From positions 79,488,687-79,552,686 of the forward strand of contig NC_092052.1 of assembly GCF_003086295.3 (NCBI RefSeq): a stretch of 64,000 nt of DNA, read 5' to 3'. Made by a program: the position numbers and the translations under genes. Of the stretch, positions 1 through 11,168 are shown in pieces. Each line of letters opens with the position of its first letter. Position 1 is the first letter of the stretch. A model generated the notes under the pieces. The model was given only the letters and a program-made list of their open reading frames with translations. It did no database searches and was not told where the DNA came from. Source of the stretch: Arachis hypogaea. Taxonomy: Eukaryota > Streptophyta > Magnoliopsida > Fabales > Fabaceae.

Positions 1-2179
1 GAACAAGCCTTCCAAGACTTCAAGGAATTCTTAGGACAGCCACCTATCCTATCTCGGCCACGAAAAGGAGAACCACTCATATTATATCTCGCAGTAGGAA
101 GCCGGACAATAGCCTCAGCACTAGTCAGAGAAGACGAAAGTGGGCAACAACCCCGTCTACTTCATTAGTAAAGCGCTACAGGGATCCGAGTTGAACTACC
201 AGAAAATAGAAAAGTTTGCCTATACTCTCATTCTAACATCTCGACGACTTCGCCCGTACTTCCAGGCTCACACCATTAAGGTTCGAACTAACCAGCCCAT
301 AAAAGGAATATTGCAGAAAACAGATTTAGCGAGCAGAATTTTACAATGGGCAATCGAGTTATCCAAGTTCGACCTCCAATATGAAGCTCGGACGGCCATC
401 AAATCACAGTATCTGGCCAACTTCATCGCAGAATTCACAGATGCCCTGGAAATCCCCACAGAATGGAATCCCTATGTGGACGGTTCTTCAAATAAGACTG
501 GAAGCGGTGCAGGTGTGATAATAGAAAGCAACCAAGGAACCCAAGTTGAGCTCTCCCTCAAGTTTGGGTTCCCGGCCTCAAACAACCAGGCGGAATATGA
601 AGCGTTATTAGCTGGTTTGAAGCTGGCTAAAGAGGTTGGAGCTCAAAAACTCAACATTTACAGCGATTCACAAGTAGTCACCTCACAGATAACAAGGAGC
701 TACCAAGCCAAAGATCCCACCATGAAAAAGTATTTGGATAAAACCAAGGAATAGCTCGGACAACTCGGGGAATATAAGATCTGCCACATACCCCGCGAAC
801 AAAATGCCTGAGCTGACGCACTCTCGAAACTAGCCAGCACCAAACCAGGGGACAACAATAGAAGCGTCATCCAGGAAATGCTACAGAACCCGTCAATCTC
901 AGAAGAGGAAAAAGTCCTAGCCATAACAAGTTAGGACCAAGGATGGATGACCCCCATAATTAACTACCTCAAAGTAGAAACACTCCCCACAGAAGAAAAA
1001 GAGGCAAAGAGGTTAAAAAGGGAGGCACAGTACTACACTATCATAAACAACATCCTGTACAAAAGAGGGATCTCAATACCATTACTAAAATGCGTGCCAA
1101 CCTCCAACACAAGGGAAGTGCTAGAAGAAGTACACGGCGGCATTTGCGGCAATCATCTCGGAGCACGAGCTCTCGCCAAAAAAGTACTCTGGGCGGGATT
1201 TTATTGGCCAACTCTACAGAAAGAAGCTACAGAATTTGTAAAGACATGTCCAACATATCAGAAACATGCCAACTTTCACATCGCCCTGCCAGAAGAGCTT
1301 ATCAGCGTAACTTCGCCTTGGCCGTTTGCAAAATGGGGACTTGATCTTCTCGGACCCTTCCCCCAGGGATCAGGACAAGTTAAATTCCTCATAGTAGGGG
1401 TAGACTATTTCACAAAGTGGATCGAGGCAGAGCCCCTAGCCAACGCCACTGCTCAAAGAAGCCGGAAATTCCTATATAGAAATATTGTCACAATGTTCGG
1501 GGTTCCACACTCCATCACCACAGACAATGGCACTCAATTCACAGATGCAGGCTTCAGAAAATTAGTAGCCGACTTGAACATAAAGCACCAGTACACCTCC
1601 GTTGAACACCCGCAAGCCAATGGACAGGCCGAAGCTGCCAACAAAATTATATTGGCCGAGTTAAAATGGAGATTACAAAACGCAAAGGGAGCTTCGGCAG
1701 AAGAGCTTCCACAAGTTCTATGGGCGTATCGAACGATGCCACATTCCACCACAAAGGAATCCCCCTTCCGGTTAGCATACGGAATAGAAGCAATGATCCC
1801 AGTAGAGATTGAGGAAGGATCGCCTAGAGTGGTTCATTACAATGAGGGAACAAACTCCCAACTTCAGAGGGAAGAGCTCGACCTACTACCTGAAATCCAA
1901 GAAAGAGCTCGGATCAGGGAAGAAGCACTAAAACGTCGAATGGCTTCCAGATATAATCAAAGGGTAGTGCCGAGAAGTTTCGTGGAGAATGATCTCACCC
2001 TAATCTGAAATGATATTAGAACAACTCGACCAGGAGAAGGAAAGTTGGCAGCAAACTGGAAAGGACCCTACCGAGTTGTAGAAGTACTTGGGAAGGGCTA
2101 CTACAGACTGTCCGAACTCGATGGATGAGAGCTTCCTAGATCATGGCACGCCTACAACCTAAGAAGGTACTATAGCTAG
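1..2179 (+). pseudogene. T pol remnant: RNase H, archaeal-type RNase H, integrase
   Basis: The first ~145 bases read in frame 1 as the end of RT and start of its RNase H; the frame then shifts by one. From 140 the RT-linked RNase H continues, followed at about 470-750 by a second RNase H (WNPYVDGSSNKTGSGAG, NNQAEYEALLAGLKLA, SDSQVV). Integrase follows from about 950: the zinc finger has both His but its second CxxC Cys is Tyr (CPTYQ); the catalytic Asp (VDYFTKW), Asp (TTDNGTQF) and Glu (QAEAANK) are present. In-frame stops lie at 752, 809, 932, 2006 and 2126, and the natural end is the TAG at 2177. It would have encoded reverse transcription and integration functions; it is dead now. Confidence 0.9.
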
Positions 2180-2652
2180 AAAAGGTAAAAGATCTCATTA
2201 TTGGATGCACTCTTTTACCTGAAAAGGTTTTTTAATAAGGCCCCAAGTGAGACTCAGACACTATCCGACTTAAAGGGATGAAAAATTCCCACATGTATAT
2301 ATTTGCACTTTCCTTTGAATAAAATATATTTTAGATATTCTACAAGTTTTCAAGACGCATTAATCTGAGGCATTCACCGTCCGATTATAAAGCAACAGAT
2401 CGGCAGAAAGTGAAAAATAATTTCACTGCATGATCACGATAAAGATAATCGTCCGATAAAGGTGAAAACGCGATTCACCTAAAAGACGATTTAAAGATAG
2501 CAACCACCTTCTACAAATCGGCAAAGATGGACAAAGAATAATGTAAGAAGTTATCGAAAATGATCCAAAAAAAGAACCTGACGAGGTCTTATAGATTGCT
2601 AAATAATAACTTAAAGACTGGCCGACGTTAAGAAGTCGGACCAAGTCAACCC
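2180..2652. other. T post-pol non-coding segment
   Basis: AT-rich sequence between the pol stop and the tandem repeats. I see no gene. The GTCGG and AAGTTAT words near its right end are decayed early copies of the downstream repeat unit, for example near 2550. Confidence 0.6.
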
Positions 2653-3296
2653 AAGTTATAAGTAAACCCTGGAAAGAGGTCTGGCCAACCCTATTAAAGA
2701 GGATTACTTTAACTTAGAAGGGCCCGACATGACAAAGTCAGCCCAAAATGAAAAAGTTATAAAAGTAGTCCCTAAAAGAGACCTGACAAAGGTCCAAAAA
2801 AGAGGACTACAAAAATAACTTAGAAAGAGGACGACGCAAGGAAGTCAACCTCCTACAAACAAGTTATAAAAGTAATCCCTGAAAGAGATCAGACAAAGAT
2901 CCAAGAAAGAGGATTACAAAAATAACTTAGAAGAGATCGACATAACGAAGTCGATCTCCTACAACAAACAAGTTATAAAAGTAATCCCTGAAAGAGATCA
3001 GACAAAGATCCAAGAAAGAGGATTACAAAAATACCTTAAAAGAGATCGACATAACAAAGTCGGTCTCCTACAACAAACAAGTTATAAAAGTAATCCCTGA
3101 AAGAGATCTGACAAAGATCCAAGAAAGAGGATTACAAAAATAACTTAGAAGAGATCGACATAACGAAGTCGGTCTCCTACAACAAACAAATTATAAAAGT
3201 AATCTCTGAAAGAGACCTGACCAAGGTCCAAAAAAGAGGATTACTAAAAATAACTGAGAAAAGATCTCTATGACGACGTCGGTCAACTACTTGGAA
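2653..3296 (+). repeat. Tandem repeat in the T 3' untranslated region, unit 101-109 bp
   Basis: The word AAGTTATAA starts near-copies at 2653, 2754, 2861, 2970, 3079 and (as AAATTATAA) 3188, giving steps of 101, 107, 109, 109 and 109 bp. Each unit carries GTAATCCCTGAAAGAGAT, AAAGAGGATTAC, AATAACTTAGAAGAGATC and a GTCGGTCTCC block. The three central copies are the most alike. Tandem repeats in the 3' untranslated region are known for Tat-lineage elements and can seed satellites. Confidence 0.9.
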
Positions 3297-3626
3297 AAGG
3301 ACAAAGAAGTCGGTCATGGATTGCTAATTGGATCCACGCATCTACGACCTCCAAGTACAAAGCAGTTCAAAGAGGTTGAGCAATAAGGCTTCAACATTCT
3401 CGAAACATATAAAGAAGCTAAGAAAGGCGCAAGCAAGCATGACATAAAATAACAAAGCTTCAGGGTCAGACCCAAAAGCTTAGAAGCTACTCGTTGAGTT
3501 TTTCAAAATAATGGGTTGCTAATGTAGAAACCAGAAAGAGTGTCAGCAAACTAAACCAACCACGAAATAAAGAGTTTAAAAATCCCACAAGCCGGGCCAA
3601 CTACACAAATATCTAAAATAAATCAA
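3297..3626. other. T spacer between tandem repeats and antisense gene
   Basis: No ORF or motif is recognisable apart from fading repeat words. It would hold the 3' end and poly(A) signal of the antisense gene that ends at 3627. Confidence 0.5.
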
Positions 3627-5550
3627 CTAAAGATTAGAAGACTTTTTAGCAGCATCAGTCTGAGGAGAAGGAGGGCGAGCCTGGAGAGGAACAGCATCCA
3701 CAGTACCATCGTCCCGGTTTAAGATCTGGCGGTCAGGATCAGAAGCGGTAGGGCCGACCTCGGCAGGAGGAACAGCAGGAGCTGACACCTTGGCAGAAGA
3801 CACAGGGAAGGCTTCGACATCATCATCATCCTCATCATCAGGGACAATCTTACCATCCCTAACAACATTATCCAGGCTGAAGAGAGTAAGGTCGGCCTCG
3901 GGAGCAATAATCCGAACTTGCTCTTTCAGGTTCTCATAGGCAGCAGTTACGCTGCCAACAAGATGACCCTGGAGCTCGAAGTAATCAGCTCGGGCGTTCT
4001 CCAACTCCTCCTTCAGACGCATCCCCTCCTGATAGGATGTGACATAGCTGTGCTTATGCATCAGTGACGTGTCCTCGGCCAGCCTCACAGAGGCCGCCAG
4101 AGAAAGTGAACTCGCCTTCTCGTTCTCCAGATCCTTCTCCAACTTGGCTACCTTTACTTCAAGCTCCTCCTTCAGGCCCTTCATCCGATCAAACTCCTGT
4201 TTAGCCTCCTCCATAAAGGCTTTGGTGGCATGGAGAGGAAAATTTTGAGCAGTCCGGTATAGGGCAGCCCCCATATATGCCATTCTAACACAACTTCAAG
4301 TTATAAAGTCCAGATGGCGAAGGAGTGACACATCGTCCATAGGAAGGGCACCGTAGGGACCAATTTGCTGATCCACAAATTTAATTGCATTAAAGTCAGG
4401 AGCATCAAGGTTGAAAGGCTCAGCTGTTTTTTGTTTCTTGTTGGGAAGAGCACCAGAACTAGCGGCAGAAGTCGGTGGAGGGTCAGCCAGACAAACCCGA
4501 GGAGTAGGGATCACCTTCCTCGGTCCAGGAGAACTCGGCACAGGCGGCTTCACTTGCACTTGGGAAGATCCCTCCCCGACCGCCTTGGCCGAGATGTTCT
4601 GAGCAGCAGTCGCCTTCTTTGCCCTTTTGAAGGCCTTCATGGAATCATTATTTTTTGACGTCTCTGCAAATACAAAATTAGCCACAGTAAAGGGTTACAA
4701 TCACAAGATGAGGAAGCCAAACTAAGAAACAAGTATAGAAACAAGTCAGGCGAATACCCAAAACAGCCCAGACCAGGGATGGGTCATTCAAAAACCTTTT
4801 TATATCAAGATGGGGTGGTTCTCCCCATAAATCCTCAAGAAAAACAACAAAGGCACGCTCAACATCGTCAAGCATCTCCCAGGTATAGCGAGACACTCTC
4901 ACATCCTTCTGCCACTCTAGAGGGAAAGAAGGCTCATCATTTTCATCAAGAAAAAAGGAGCGGGTCCCCTCGACAGCACGAACTTTAAAGAAGTAATTCT
5001 TGAAATCCTTAAAGGACTCATCATACATAGCAAACACTTTATGGCCCTGGGCAGACCTAAAAGAAACCCAGGAAGCTTTCTTTTTTGAAGAGCCACCAGG
5101 CTTGGCAGAAACAAACAGATAAAGGAGGAGAGCCTGAGAAGGTGTTACACTTAACTCTTGGCAAAGTAGCTGAAAAGTTTTGATAAAACCCCAGGAATTC
5201 GGGTGAAGCTGGGATGGGGCAATATTACACGACCACAACAGGTCGGTCTCAAAAGCATTAAAAGGAAAAGTAATGTCCAGTTGACCAAAGAAATATTCAT
5301 AGGCATAGAAGAAGGGTCGCTCCCCCTCGATGGAGGTCGGAAAACAAACCCTCTCATCAGAATCAGGAGCAACAAGCTCATAATCCCTCTCCCAGGCACT
5401 GTTACCACAAATCCTATGACGCTTCCTCAGCTCTATGCAAAATTCAGCACCCACAACAGAAACACACATCAAGACAAGGGAGTCCAGCCAATTGGACATC
5501 CCCTCGGGAACTCTGGAAGACATTTCTACAATGTTATTGCGAGAAGACAT
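3627..5550 (-). pseudogene. T antisense accessory gene (Tat additional ORF, putative gypsy-type transposon protein)
   Basis: It runs opposite to pol, the position of the additional antisense ORFs described in Tat elements. The likely start is the ATG at 5550 (MSSRNNIVEM), 15 nt after a splice acceptor. Exon 1 (5550 to 4758) encodes a globular region of the type Pfam calls a putative gypsy-type transposon protein. A 94-bp phase-1 intron (4757-4664) joins it to a basic, Pro/Ser-rich linker with KNNDSMKAFKRAKK, then a C-terminal coiled coil at about 4240-3900 on the reverse strand and an acidic tail (DDEDDDD). The only defect seen is one in-frame TGA at 4296-4298; the frame continues through it to the stop at 3627. 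Function is unknown; it is not a recognised retroviral enzyme. Confidence 0.8.
4664..4757 (-). other. Intron 2 of the T antisense gene
   Basis: On the minus strand the donor is G|GTATTCGCC at 4758/4757 and the acceptor TTTGTATTTGCAG|A at 4664/4663. Removing these 94 bases joins two long reading frames in phase 1, whereas reading through meets a stop within about 30 codons. The frame agreement on both sides is the main support. Confidence 0.8.
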
Positions 5551-5564
5551 GAGGCCAACTAATC

Positions 5565-6202
5565 CTACAATAAGAAAAATAGATGGGATTACTAACAATA
5601 TCTCGGTCGAGGGATAAAACAACTCGATCAAAACGATATAGGCGAACAAACAGAAAAGGAAAACCCCAAAACTCAAACCAAAGTCTTGGGGCATCCTTTA
5701 GAAGCAGTAACAAAGCAAGGTTTTCAGGAAAAAATCTATAGCTCGCACCTCAGCACCTCTCAAACAAGAAAAGAAGACTACAGACAGCAAGCATTTTTCA
5801 TCAAAGCAAAAAAAGTCATCAAAATTATTGCCTCACGGTCTACCAGCAAAAAAGCATGCATCCCCAAACATCAAGGCACAGCAAGTAGAAACCATCAAAG
5901 GCGCAACCTTTTTTAGAATCAGACAAAAAAACAATCTTTAAACAAAGTGAGGAAAAGATGTAGATTTTATGGGTATTGGTATCAGACAGAAACAACAGAA
6001 CATGCAAAAGCCCTAAAAAGCATCAAGCAACAGGAAAGGCAAAAAGGATCATGCAGAAGATGAAGAAACTCCTAGAACACACATTTCAACAACAATTAGG
6101 CGCGACAAAAACAGAAAGATCCTAACTTTCTCTAAAGCAAAATCAAAATTCCATCACAAAGCCAAAGCAACGAAAGAAAAAGAAAATACGAATGGAACTC
6201 AC
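5565..6202 (-). other. Predicted 5' UTR intron of the T antisense gene
   Basis: On the minus strand a consensus donor CTTCTCCAG|GTGAGTTCC lies at 6203/6202. A pyrimidine-rich acceptor TTTTTCTTATTGTAG|GATT lies at 5565/5564, 15 nt upstream of the predicted start codon. The 638-bp interval has no coding potential on that strand that joins the gene. The upstream exon would begin in or near the 3' LTR. Confidence 0.6.
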
Positions 6203-6246
6203 CTGGAGAAGGAAGAAGCTTCAAAGGAAAAAAAGGAGACATAAAA

Positions 6247-7165
6247 ATGAAAGCTGCCCAGAAAATCACCGAGCAACGCTGCAATGCAAGAAAAACAGAA
6301 ATGTGGGCGAAAAACAGAGAGCGAAAGAACAAAGGAAGAAATTGCGAAGAAGTTACAAAAAGAGCGAAAAAGAGAAACCGTTTCTGGGTTTTCAAAAATC
6401 AAAATAAAGAGCCAAAGGAAAACGGGGCAATTAATACAAATTAATGAAAGTATTAAACCCTCACACGTTCCCAAAGCGCTGATATACATGTGCGCGTTTT
6501 TAGAGGAAAACGTTCTACATTCAAAAGCCGCTACAAAGGAATCGATGAAATGCTTGAATTCGGCTTCATTAGAGAAGGACCAAAGTCAAGGACTCTCCCA
6601 AAACAAAGAAGACCGAGCTCAAGCAGGGGCACTGATCATATCCTGGGTCGAGCTGTCCAAACCGGGATGTTCAGTAGCAAAGCGACCGACCTCTTTAGGT
6701 CAAGCGGACCGACTTCTTTACGAAGAACTCGGCCAAATCGACAGGAAAGCCCAAAGAAGGGTCCAACTCAAGGAATACGACCCAGATCCAGAGGCAGCCC
6801 ATGCCTATGGAGATAAGGGCGGTTCCATGGAAGATAAGCTGACCTCACCCAAAGATAAGATAAGATAACTAACTTATCTTATCTAAAAAGGTCACGCCAC
6901 ACCATTATAAATACACTGGAGCGCCCAGGTATAACTCATACTCTGATTCTACTAAAAACCTGTTTAATACCCATGCTAACTTAAGCATCGGAGTCTCTTG
7001 CAGGTACCCCCCACCCTCCGGTGACCAAGGATCAGCAGTGCAGCCAGCCCAACAAGTCACACACGACAGCTCCGGCCGCTACCCACCAGCCGGATACGTC
7101 ATCTCCGACCAGTACAGAAGATCTCGTCCGAGATCGACCTCCAGTTTTAGGTAACCCTCGGAACA
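6247..7165 (+). repeat. T 3' LTR (left edge uncertain)
   Basis: The right end is GGTAACCCTCGGAACA at about 7165, directly before sequence of the A LTR. A TATA box (TATAAATA) lies at 6906-6913, so transcription should start near 6940 and U3 lies to its left. The left edge is a guess: a purine-rich tract at about 6220-6246 could be the polypurine tract, followed by TGAAAG at 6247, but starts up to about 6490 are possible. The 5' LTR of T is not in the window for comparison. Confidence 0.5.
6906..6913 (+). promoter_or_regulatory. TATA box of the T LTR
   Basis: TATAAATA in an otherwise mixed-composition stretch, about 255 bp before the LTR end, a usual place for the U3/R promoter of a plant LTR. 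Confidence 0.6.
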
Positions 7166-8571
7166 CAATTCCTTCCCAAAATTGTTCCATGGTTGAAAAC
7201 TTGCTTCCTAGAGATCTTTTAATTATATATTTTTATTCTCCTTTATACCATCGATGCCGTGATCCGTGTGTTAAGTGTTTCAGGCCTCATAGGGCAGGAA
7301 TGTCTTAAAGAATGGAAAGGAAGCTTGCAAGAATGGAAGGAACACAAGAAACTAAGAAGATGATCAGCGAACACTGACGCGAGCGCATGGCTCACGCGAA
7401 AGCGCAAAATGGAGAAATCGCAGCAATGCAAACGCGTGCCTGACGCAAACGCGTGGATTGAAGTCTGCACGAATGAGGCGAACGCGTGGCAGGGAAAAAT
7501 GCTGAATGACGCGAACGTGTGGATGACATGTACGCGTGACCTGCGTGATCTGCAGAAACTACAAAATATGCTGGGGTGATTTCGGACCGCATTTTGACCC
7601 AGTTTTCGGCCCAGAAACACAGACTAAACCTAGAGAACATGCAGAAACTCAAGGAGGCATCCACACACATTTTAGATTCATCATATTAGGATTACTTCAG
7701 TTTTAGATGTAAATCTAGATTAGTGTCACATTGATAGTTTATGCTTTTGCTTTGGATTGTGGATGTTGAAGAGCCATTACCTCCGTGATGAAATTACCTT
7801 AGTTTGTTCCTTTATCCTTTACTCTTTTCAGTTGATTATTGACTCTATTCAAATAAGTATGTTGCATTTTGAGTTTATTAATACATAGAGTTATTTTTAT
7901 TTGTAATTAATTTTAATTCTCTCTATTTTATTTTATTCAATTATGTCTTCCTATATTTTTATGATTATTAATTCCATGTCAATGGAGTAGATTCTCCACT
8001 TGACATGGGGGCTGATTAAGAGGAGACACTTGAGTTAGAATGCTCAAGCAATTTCTTAAATTGGATGTTGTAGGTTAATTTTGTACCTTCTAACACTATA
8101 CCTCCCTAAGGGAAAGGACTAGGAATTGCGGGTAAGAGTTAGTTGAATTACTATACTTTCCTTTACTCAGTAAGGGTTAACCAAGTAAGAATAACAACCT
8201 CTTTACACTACACTTGAGAAGATTCCAACAAGGATAGGACTTCCATTTAATTATTCCCCCAGTCAAGGCCTTTTATTTAGAAAATCAATAATTATTCTTA
8301 GTTTATTTTTATTGCTTTAATTCACAATTATTTTAATTACTCATTATCAAAACTCAACTTTCTGGGAATTTTCTGATTAATAAATTAGCACTCTTTCCTG
8401 CAACTTGTTGGGAGACGACCTGGGACTCATACTCCCAGTATTTTTATTTCTAAATTTCGTGACAACCCTTTTTAAATTGGTGAGGCAGATCTTGACTGGT
8501 TAAGAGCTATACGTGCAACGCTATCCTCTTATTTAAAATCTCTTAATTGGTTAACTTCTGCCACTACATCA
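7166..8571 (+). repeat. A 5' LTR (truncated by the T insertion)
   Basis: It aligns along its length with the 3' LTR from 20659 to 22083 and ends in CCACTACATCA, five bases before the PBS. The first ~92 bp of the LTR are missing here because T sits in it. It contains a CG-rich palindrome array (about 7370-7560) and, near its end, the TTGGGAGACGACC motif and a CTGGGA...TCCCAG hairpin (8408-8437). Confidence 0.9.
7370..7560. repeat. ACGCG/CGCGT palindrome array in the A 5' LTR
   Basis: It contains multiple words of the type ACGCGNNCGCGT, several decayed by C-to-T or G-to-A change (GCGAACGTGTGG, ACGCGAGCGCATGG). The surrounding LTR is AT-rich. The matching region of the 3' LTR is about 20870-21060. 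Confidence 0.75.
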
Positions 8572-8576
8572 ATTTT

Positions 8577-8594
8577 TGGCGCCATTGCTGGGGA
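8577..8594 (+). other. A primer binding site, tRNA-Asp type
   Basis: TGGCGCCATTGCTGGGGA starts five bases after the LTR end. It differs at two positions from the complement of the plant tRNA-Asp 3' end (TGGCGCCGTTGCCGGGGA), the primer type known for Athila elements. Confidence 0.8.
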
Positions 8595-8671
8595 GTTGCA
8601 ATAGTGTGCTAGATTATTAATTACTGTACATGTTTTATTTTAATTGCATATTTTATTTTTGTTTTGTTACC

Positions 8672-8716
8672 ATGAGCTATATATCTTTCTCATTGAATGA
8701 CGCGTTCATTTCCTGA
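8672..8716 (+). other. Small ORF overlapping the A gag start
   Basis: A 14-codon ORF starts 25 nt before the gag ATG and ends with TGA inside gag, in the +1 frame. The same ORF with the same length and overlap occurs in C (31267-31311) and D (33815-33859); the peptides differ at several places but share MS, LND and F-S near the end. It may act as an upstream ORF on gag translation, or may be conserved only because the DNA is related. Confidence 0.4.
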
Positions 8717-11168
8717 TCTGAGTTTAGTCTCATTTGATCCTAAAATTGAAAGAACTCTTTGACATATTAGATGAACTCAACGTCGGTTAGCCTCTGAGGG
8801 TGGTGAAGTGATTCTTATCGATTCACCAGTTTCATCAGAGGGCGAATCTAAACCACCATCTGAGAGCGAGACAAGCTCATTTGCTACTGAGTCAGTTCAT
8901 TCACGTGCAGGTAACATGGCAGCACCTAGAAGAATTACCCTCCAGGAGGCAGGAGCCCCAGATTTCACACTGCAACTATATCAAGTGCATCATCCAGATG
9001 CGGCTGTGGATTTTGATCTAAAGACTGCACTAATCAACTTGATGCCCAAGTTTCATGGCTTACCTGCTCAAGAGCCTATCAAGCACCTTCGGGATTTCCA
9101 AACAGCCTATTTTACTGTTAGGCATCATGGTGCAGATGAAACTTCTATTTTGTTAACCGCTTTCCCGTTTTCTCTTGAGAGAAAGGCAAGGGAATGGTAC
9201 TACTCCCAACCCCAAGCGACTGTTACTAATTGGGATACGCTTAGAAGAGAATTTTTGGAGAAATACTTTCTAGCTGAAGTTACTGATAGATTGAGGAAAG
9301 AGATTTCGATGATTGTTCAAGGCGAATCCGAGACTCTCTACGAATATTGGGAGCGCTTCAACAATCTCCTGGATGCATGCCCCCACCACATGATTGATAG
9401 ACAAGTATTGATCAGCTACGTCACTCAAGGCATGAACCCCCAGGATAAGACTACACTGGAAGGAGCTAGTAATGGTTCTTTGAAAAAGTACAAAACCGCA
9501 GATGAAGCATGGCAACTGATCAGCGACTTAGCTGAGTCTACTAGGAATCACAGATAGAGGCGCAAGCCCAAAGCTGTTGCAGAGATTTCCTCTAGCAAAG
9601 AAACTACTGCTCTGACACAGAATATATGTGAAATGATCAACCTACTGAAACAGATGAAGTTGAATCAACAACAAACACAACAAGCTCAGCCTCTCCTACC
9701 CCAGCAAAGCCAATAGTTGGTCCCACAAAGAGTATGCGGGATCTGTGCTGATTATAGTCATTATACTGATGAATGTCTACAGCTCCAACAGGAAGACAAC
9801 ACTGTGGCAGCCACTTACAACTTCTATGACCGCCCAAATCAAGGATACAATCAACAAGGTGGTAACTACAACCAAGGTGGCAACTATAACCACGGATGGC
9901 AGGACAACTCCAATCAAGGCTGGAGAGATAATTCTAACCATAGCTGGAGGGATAATTATAACAGAGGAGGTAGAGACAATAATGTAAACCAGAGGTGGAA
10001 TAACAACATCAACAACAGGCAGCAGAATCAGAACCAACCTTACAGAGCACCTCACCTAAGACAATCACAAGGAACCCAGCACAACCAACAACAAGTTCCT
10101 CAGATCACTTATTCTAATTCCTCATCAAATGATGAGATGCTCCATTCTCTTGTGTAAGGACAACAAGACATGCAGGCGCAGCTGAACTCTAGTCTGAATG
10201 GCTTCACTGCCACTTTACAAGCTCTCGTCTCCCGGATGGATTCCTCACTTAATTCAACACATCAACCTTCAAGATCCAATGGAATTCCTTCTCAACCACT
10301 GCCTAATCCCAAAGGTGGCATCAATACCATCACTTTGAGGTCCGAAACCACTTTACAGGAGAGGAACCATGAGGAGCCAAGCCCACAAGAACACATGCCA
10401 GCAGTGGATGTGGTGGAAGTGGAAGATGCTGAAGAGGAAGAGGACGTACAAGACATAGTTGAAGAAGAGGAAGCTCAGCCACAGAATGAAGCACCAAGGG
10501 ATGCAGAAGCTACAAATCGCGCCCATCCTATCCCCTTTCCACAACTTGCAAGGAAGCCCAGAAAACCGATGGAACTTGATCCCAAAATGGTAGAAATATT
10601 CAAAAAGGTCGAGGTAACTGTTCCCCTTTTTTATGTTATTCAACAGGTACCTAAATATGCAAAGTTTCTAAAGGATTTTTGAATACATAAAGATAAGATT
10701 AATGAATTAGAGACTATTCCTTTAGGTAGCTCTATATATGCTTTAATAGGAAATATACCTGAAAAATGTAGTAATCCAGGTCCATGTATGGTTAACTGTA
10801 CCATTGGAGGTGTTATATTTTCTTACTGTATGTGTGATTTAGGAGCATGTGTTAGTATAATGCCTTTGTCTATATATGATACTTTGAGGCTCCCTCCCTT
10901 AAAAAGGTCGGCAGCTCGTTTTGTGTTAGTAGATAAAAGCATTATTATAGTAGTTGGAATTGTTGAAGATGTATTAGTGAGCATTAAGGGGCTCACATTT
11001 CTTATTAACTTCTATATACTGGAAATGCCCCCTAATGACTCAGGAAGACCATCATCAATCCTGCTTAGAAGACCATTCTTGAAAATTTCAAAGTTCAAGT
11101 TGGATGCATTCTCAGGAACTCACCTCTCAACAAGAAGAGCAACTACTCAGTGTGCTAAGAAAACATAA
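8697..11168 (+). pseudogene. A gag and protease remnant
   Basis: The ancestral start is the ATG at 8697, shown by alignment to C and D; TGA stops at 8760 and 8772 break it. The capsid-like Retrotrans_gag region (AREWYYSQ, ETLYEYWERFNNLLDACP) spans about 8930-9500. A CX2CX4HX4C zinc knuckle lies at 9735-9776, then Asn/Gln/Gly-rich RNA-binding-like sequence to about 10150, then an acidic linker (EEEEDVQD). An aspartic protease core (CDLGACVSIMPLSIYD) lies at about 10836-10883. Further stops lie near 9555, 9714, 10155 and 10680. The protease tail is lost in a deletion at 11104-11118 that joins it out of frame to pol. Confidence 0.85.

Larger units (their letters stand above)
1..7165 (+). mobile_element. 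Element T: 3' half of a Tat-lineage Ty3/gypsy retrotransposon
   Basis: It contains, in order, degenerate pol, a tandem-repeat 3' untranslated region, an antisense gene and a 3' LTR ending in GGAACA at about 7165. A second RNase H domain between the RT-linked RNase H and integrase is a known mark of the Tat lineage. The right edge is fixed because the sequence after about 7165 matches, from 20659 onward, the interior of the LTR of element A, so T inserted about 92 bp inside the A 5' LTR. The left half and left target duplication lie outside the window. Confidence 0.85.

Noticed and set aside
6489..6495. T 3' LTR start at TGTGCGCG
   Set aside because: Not preceded by a purine tract and no second LTR is present for comparison; I left the edge open with a candidate at 6247.
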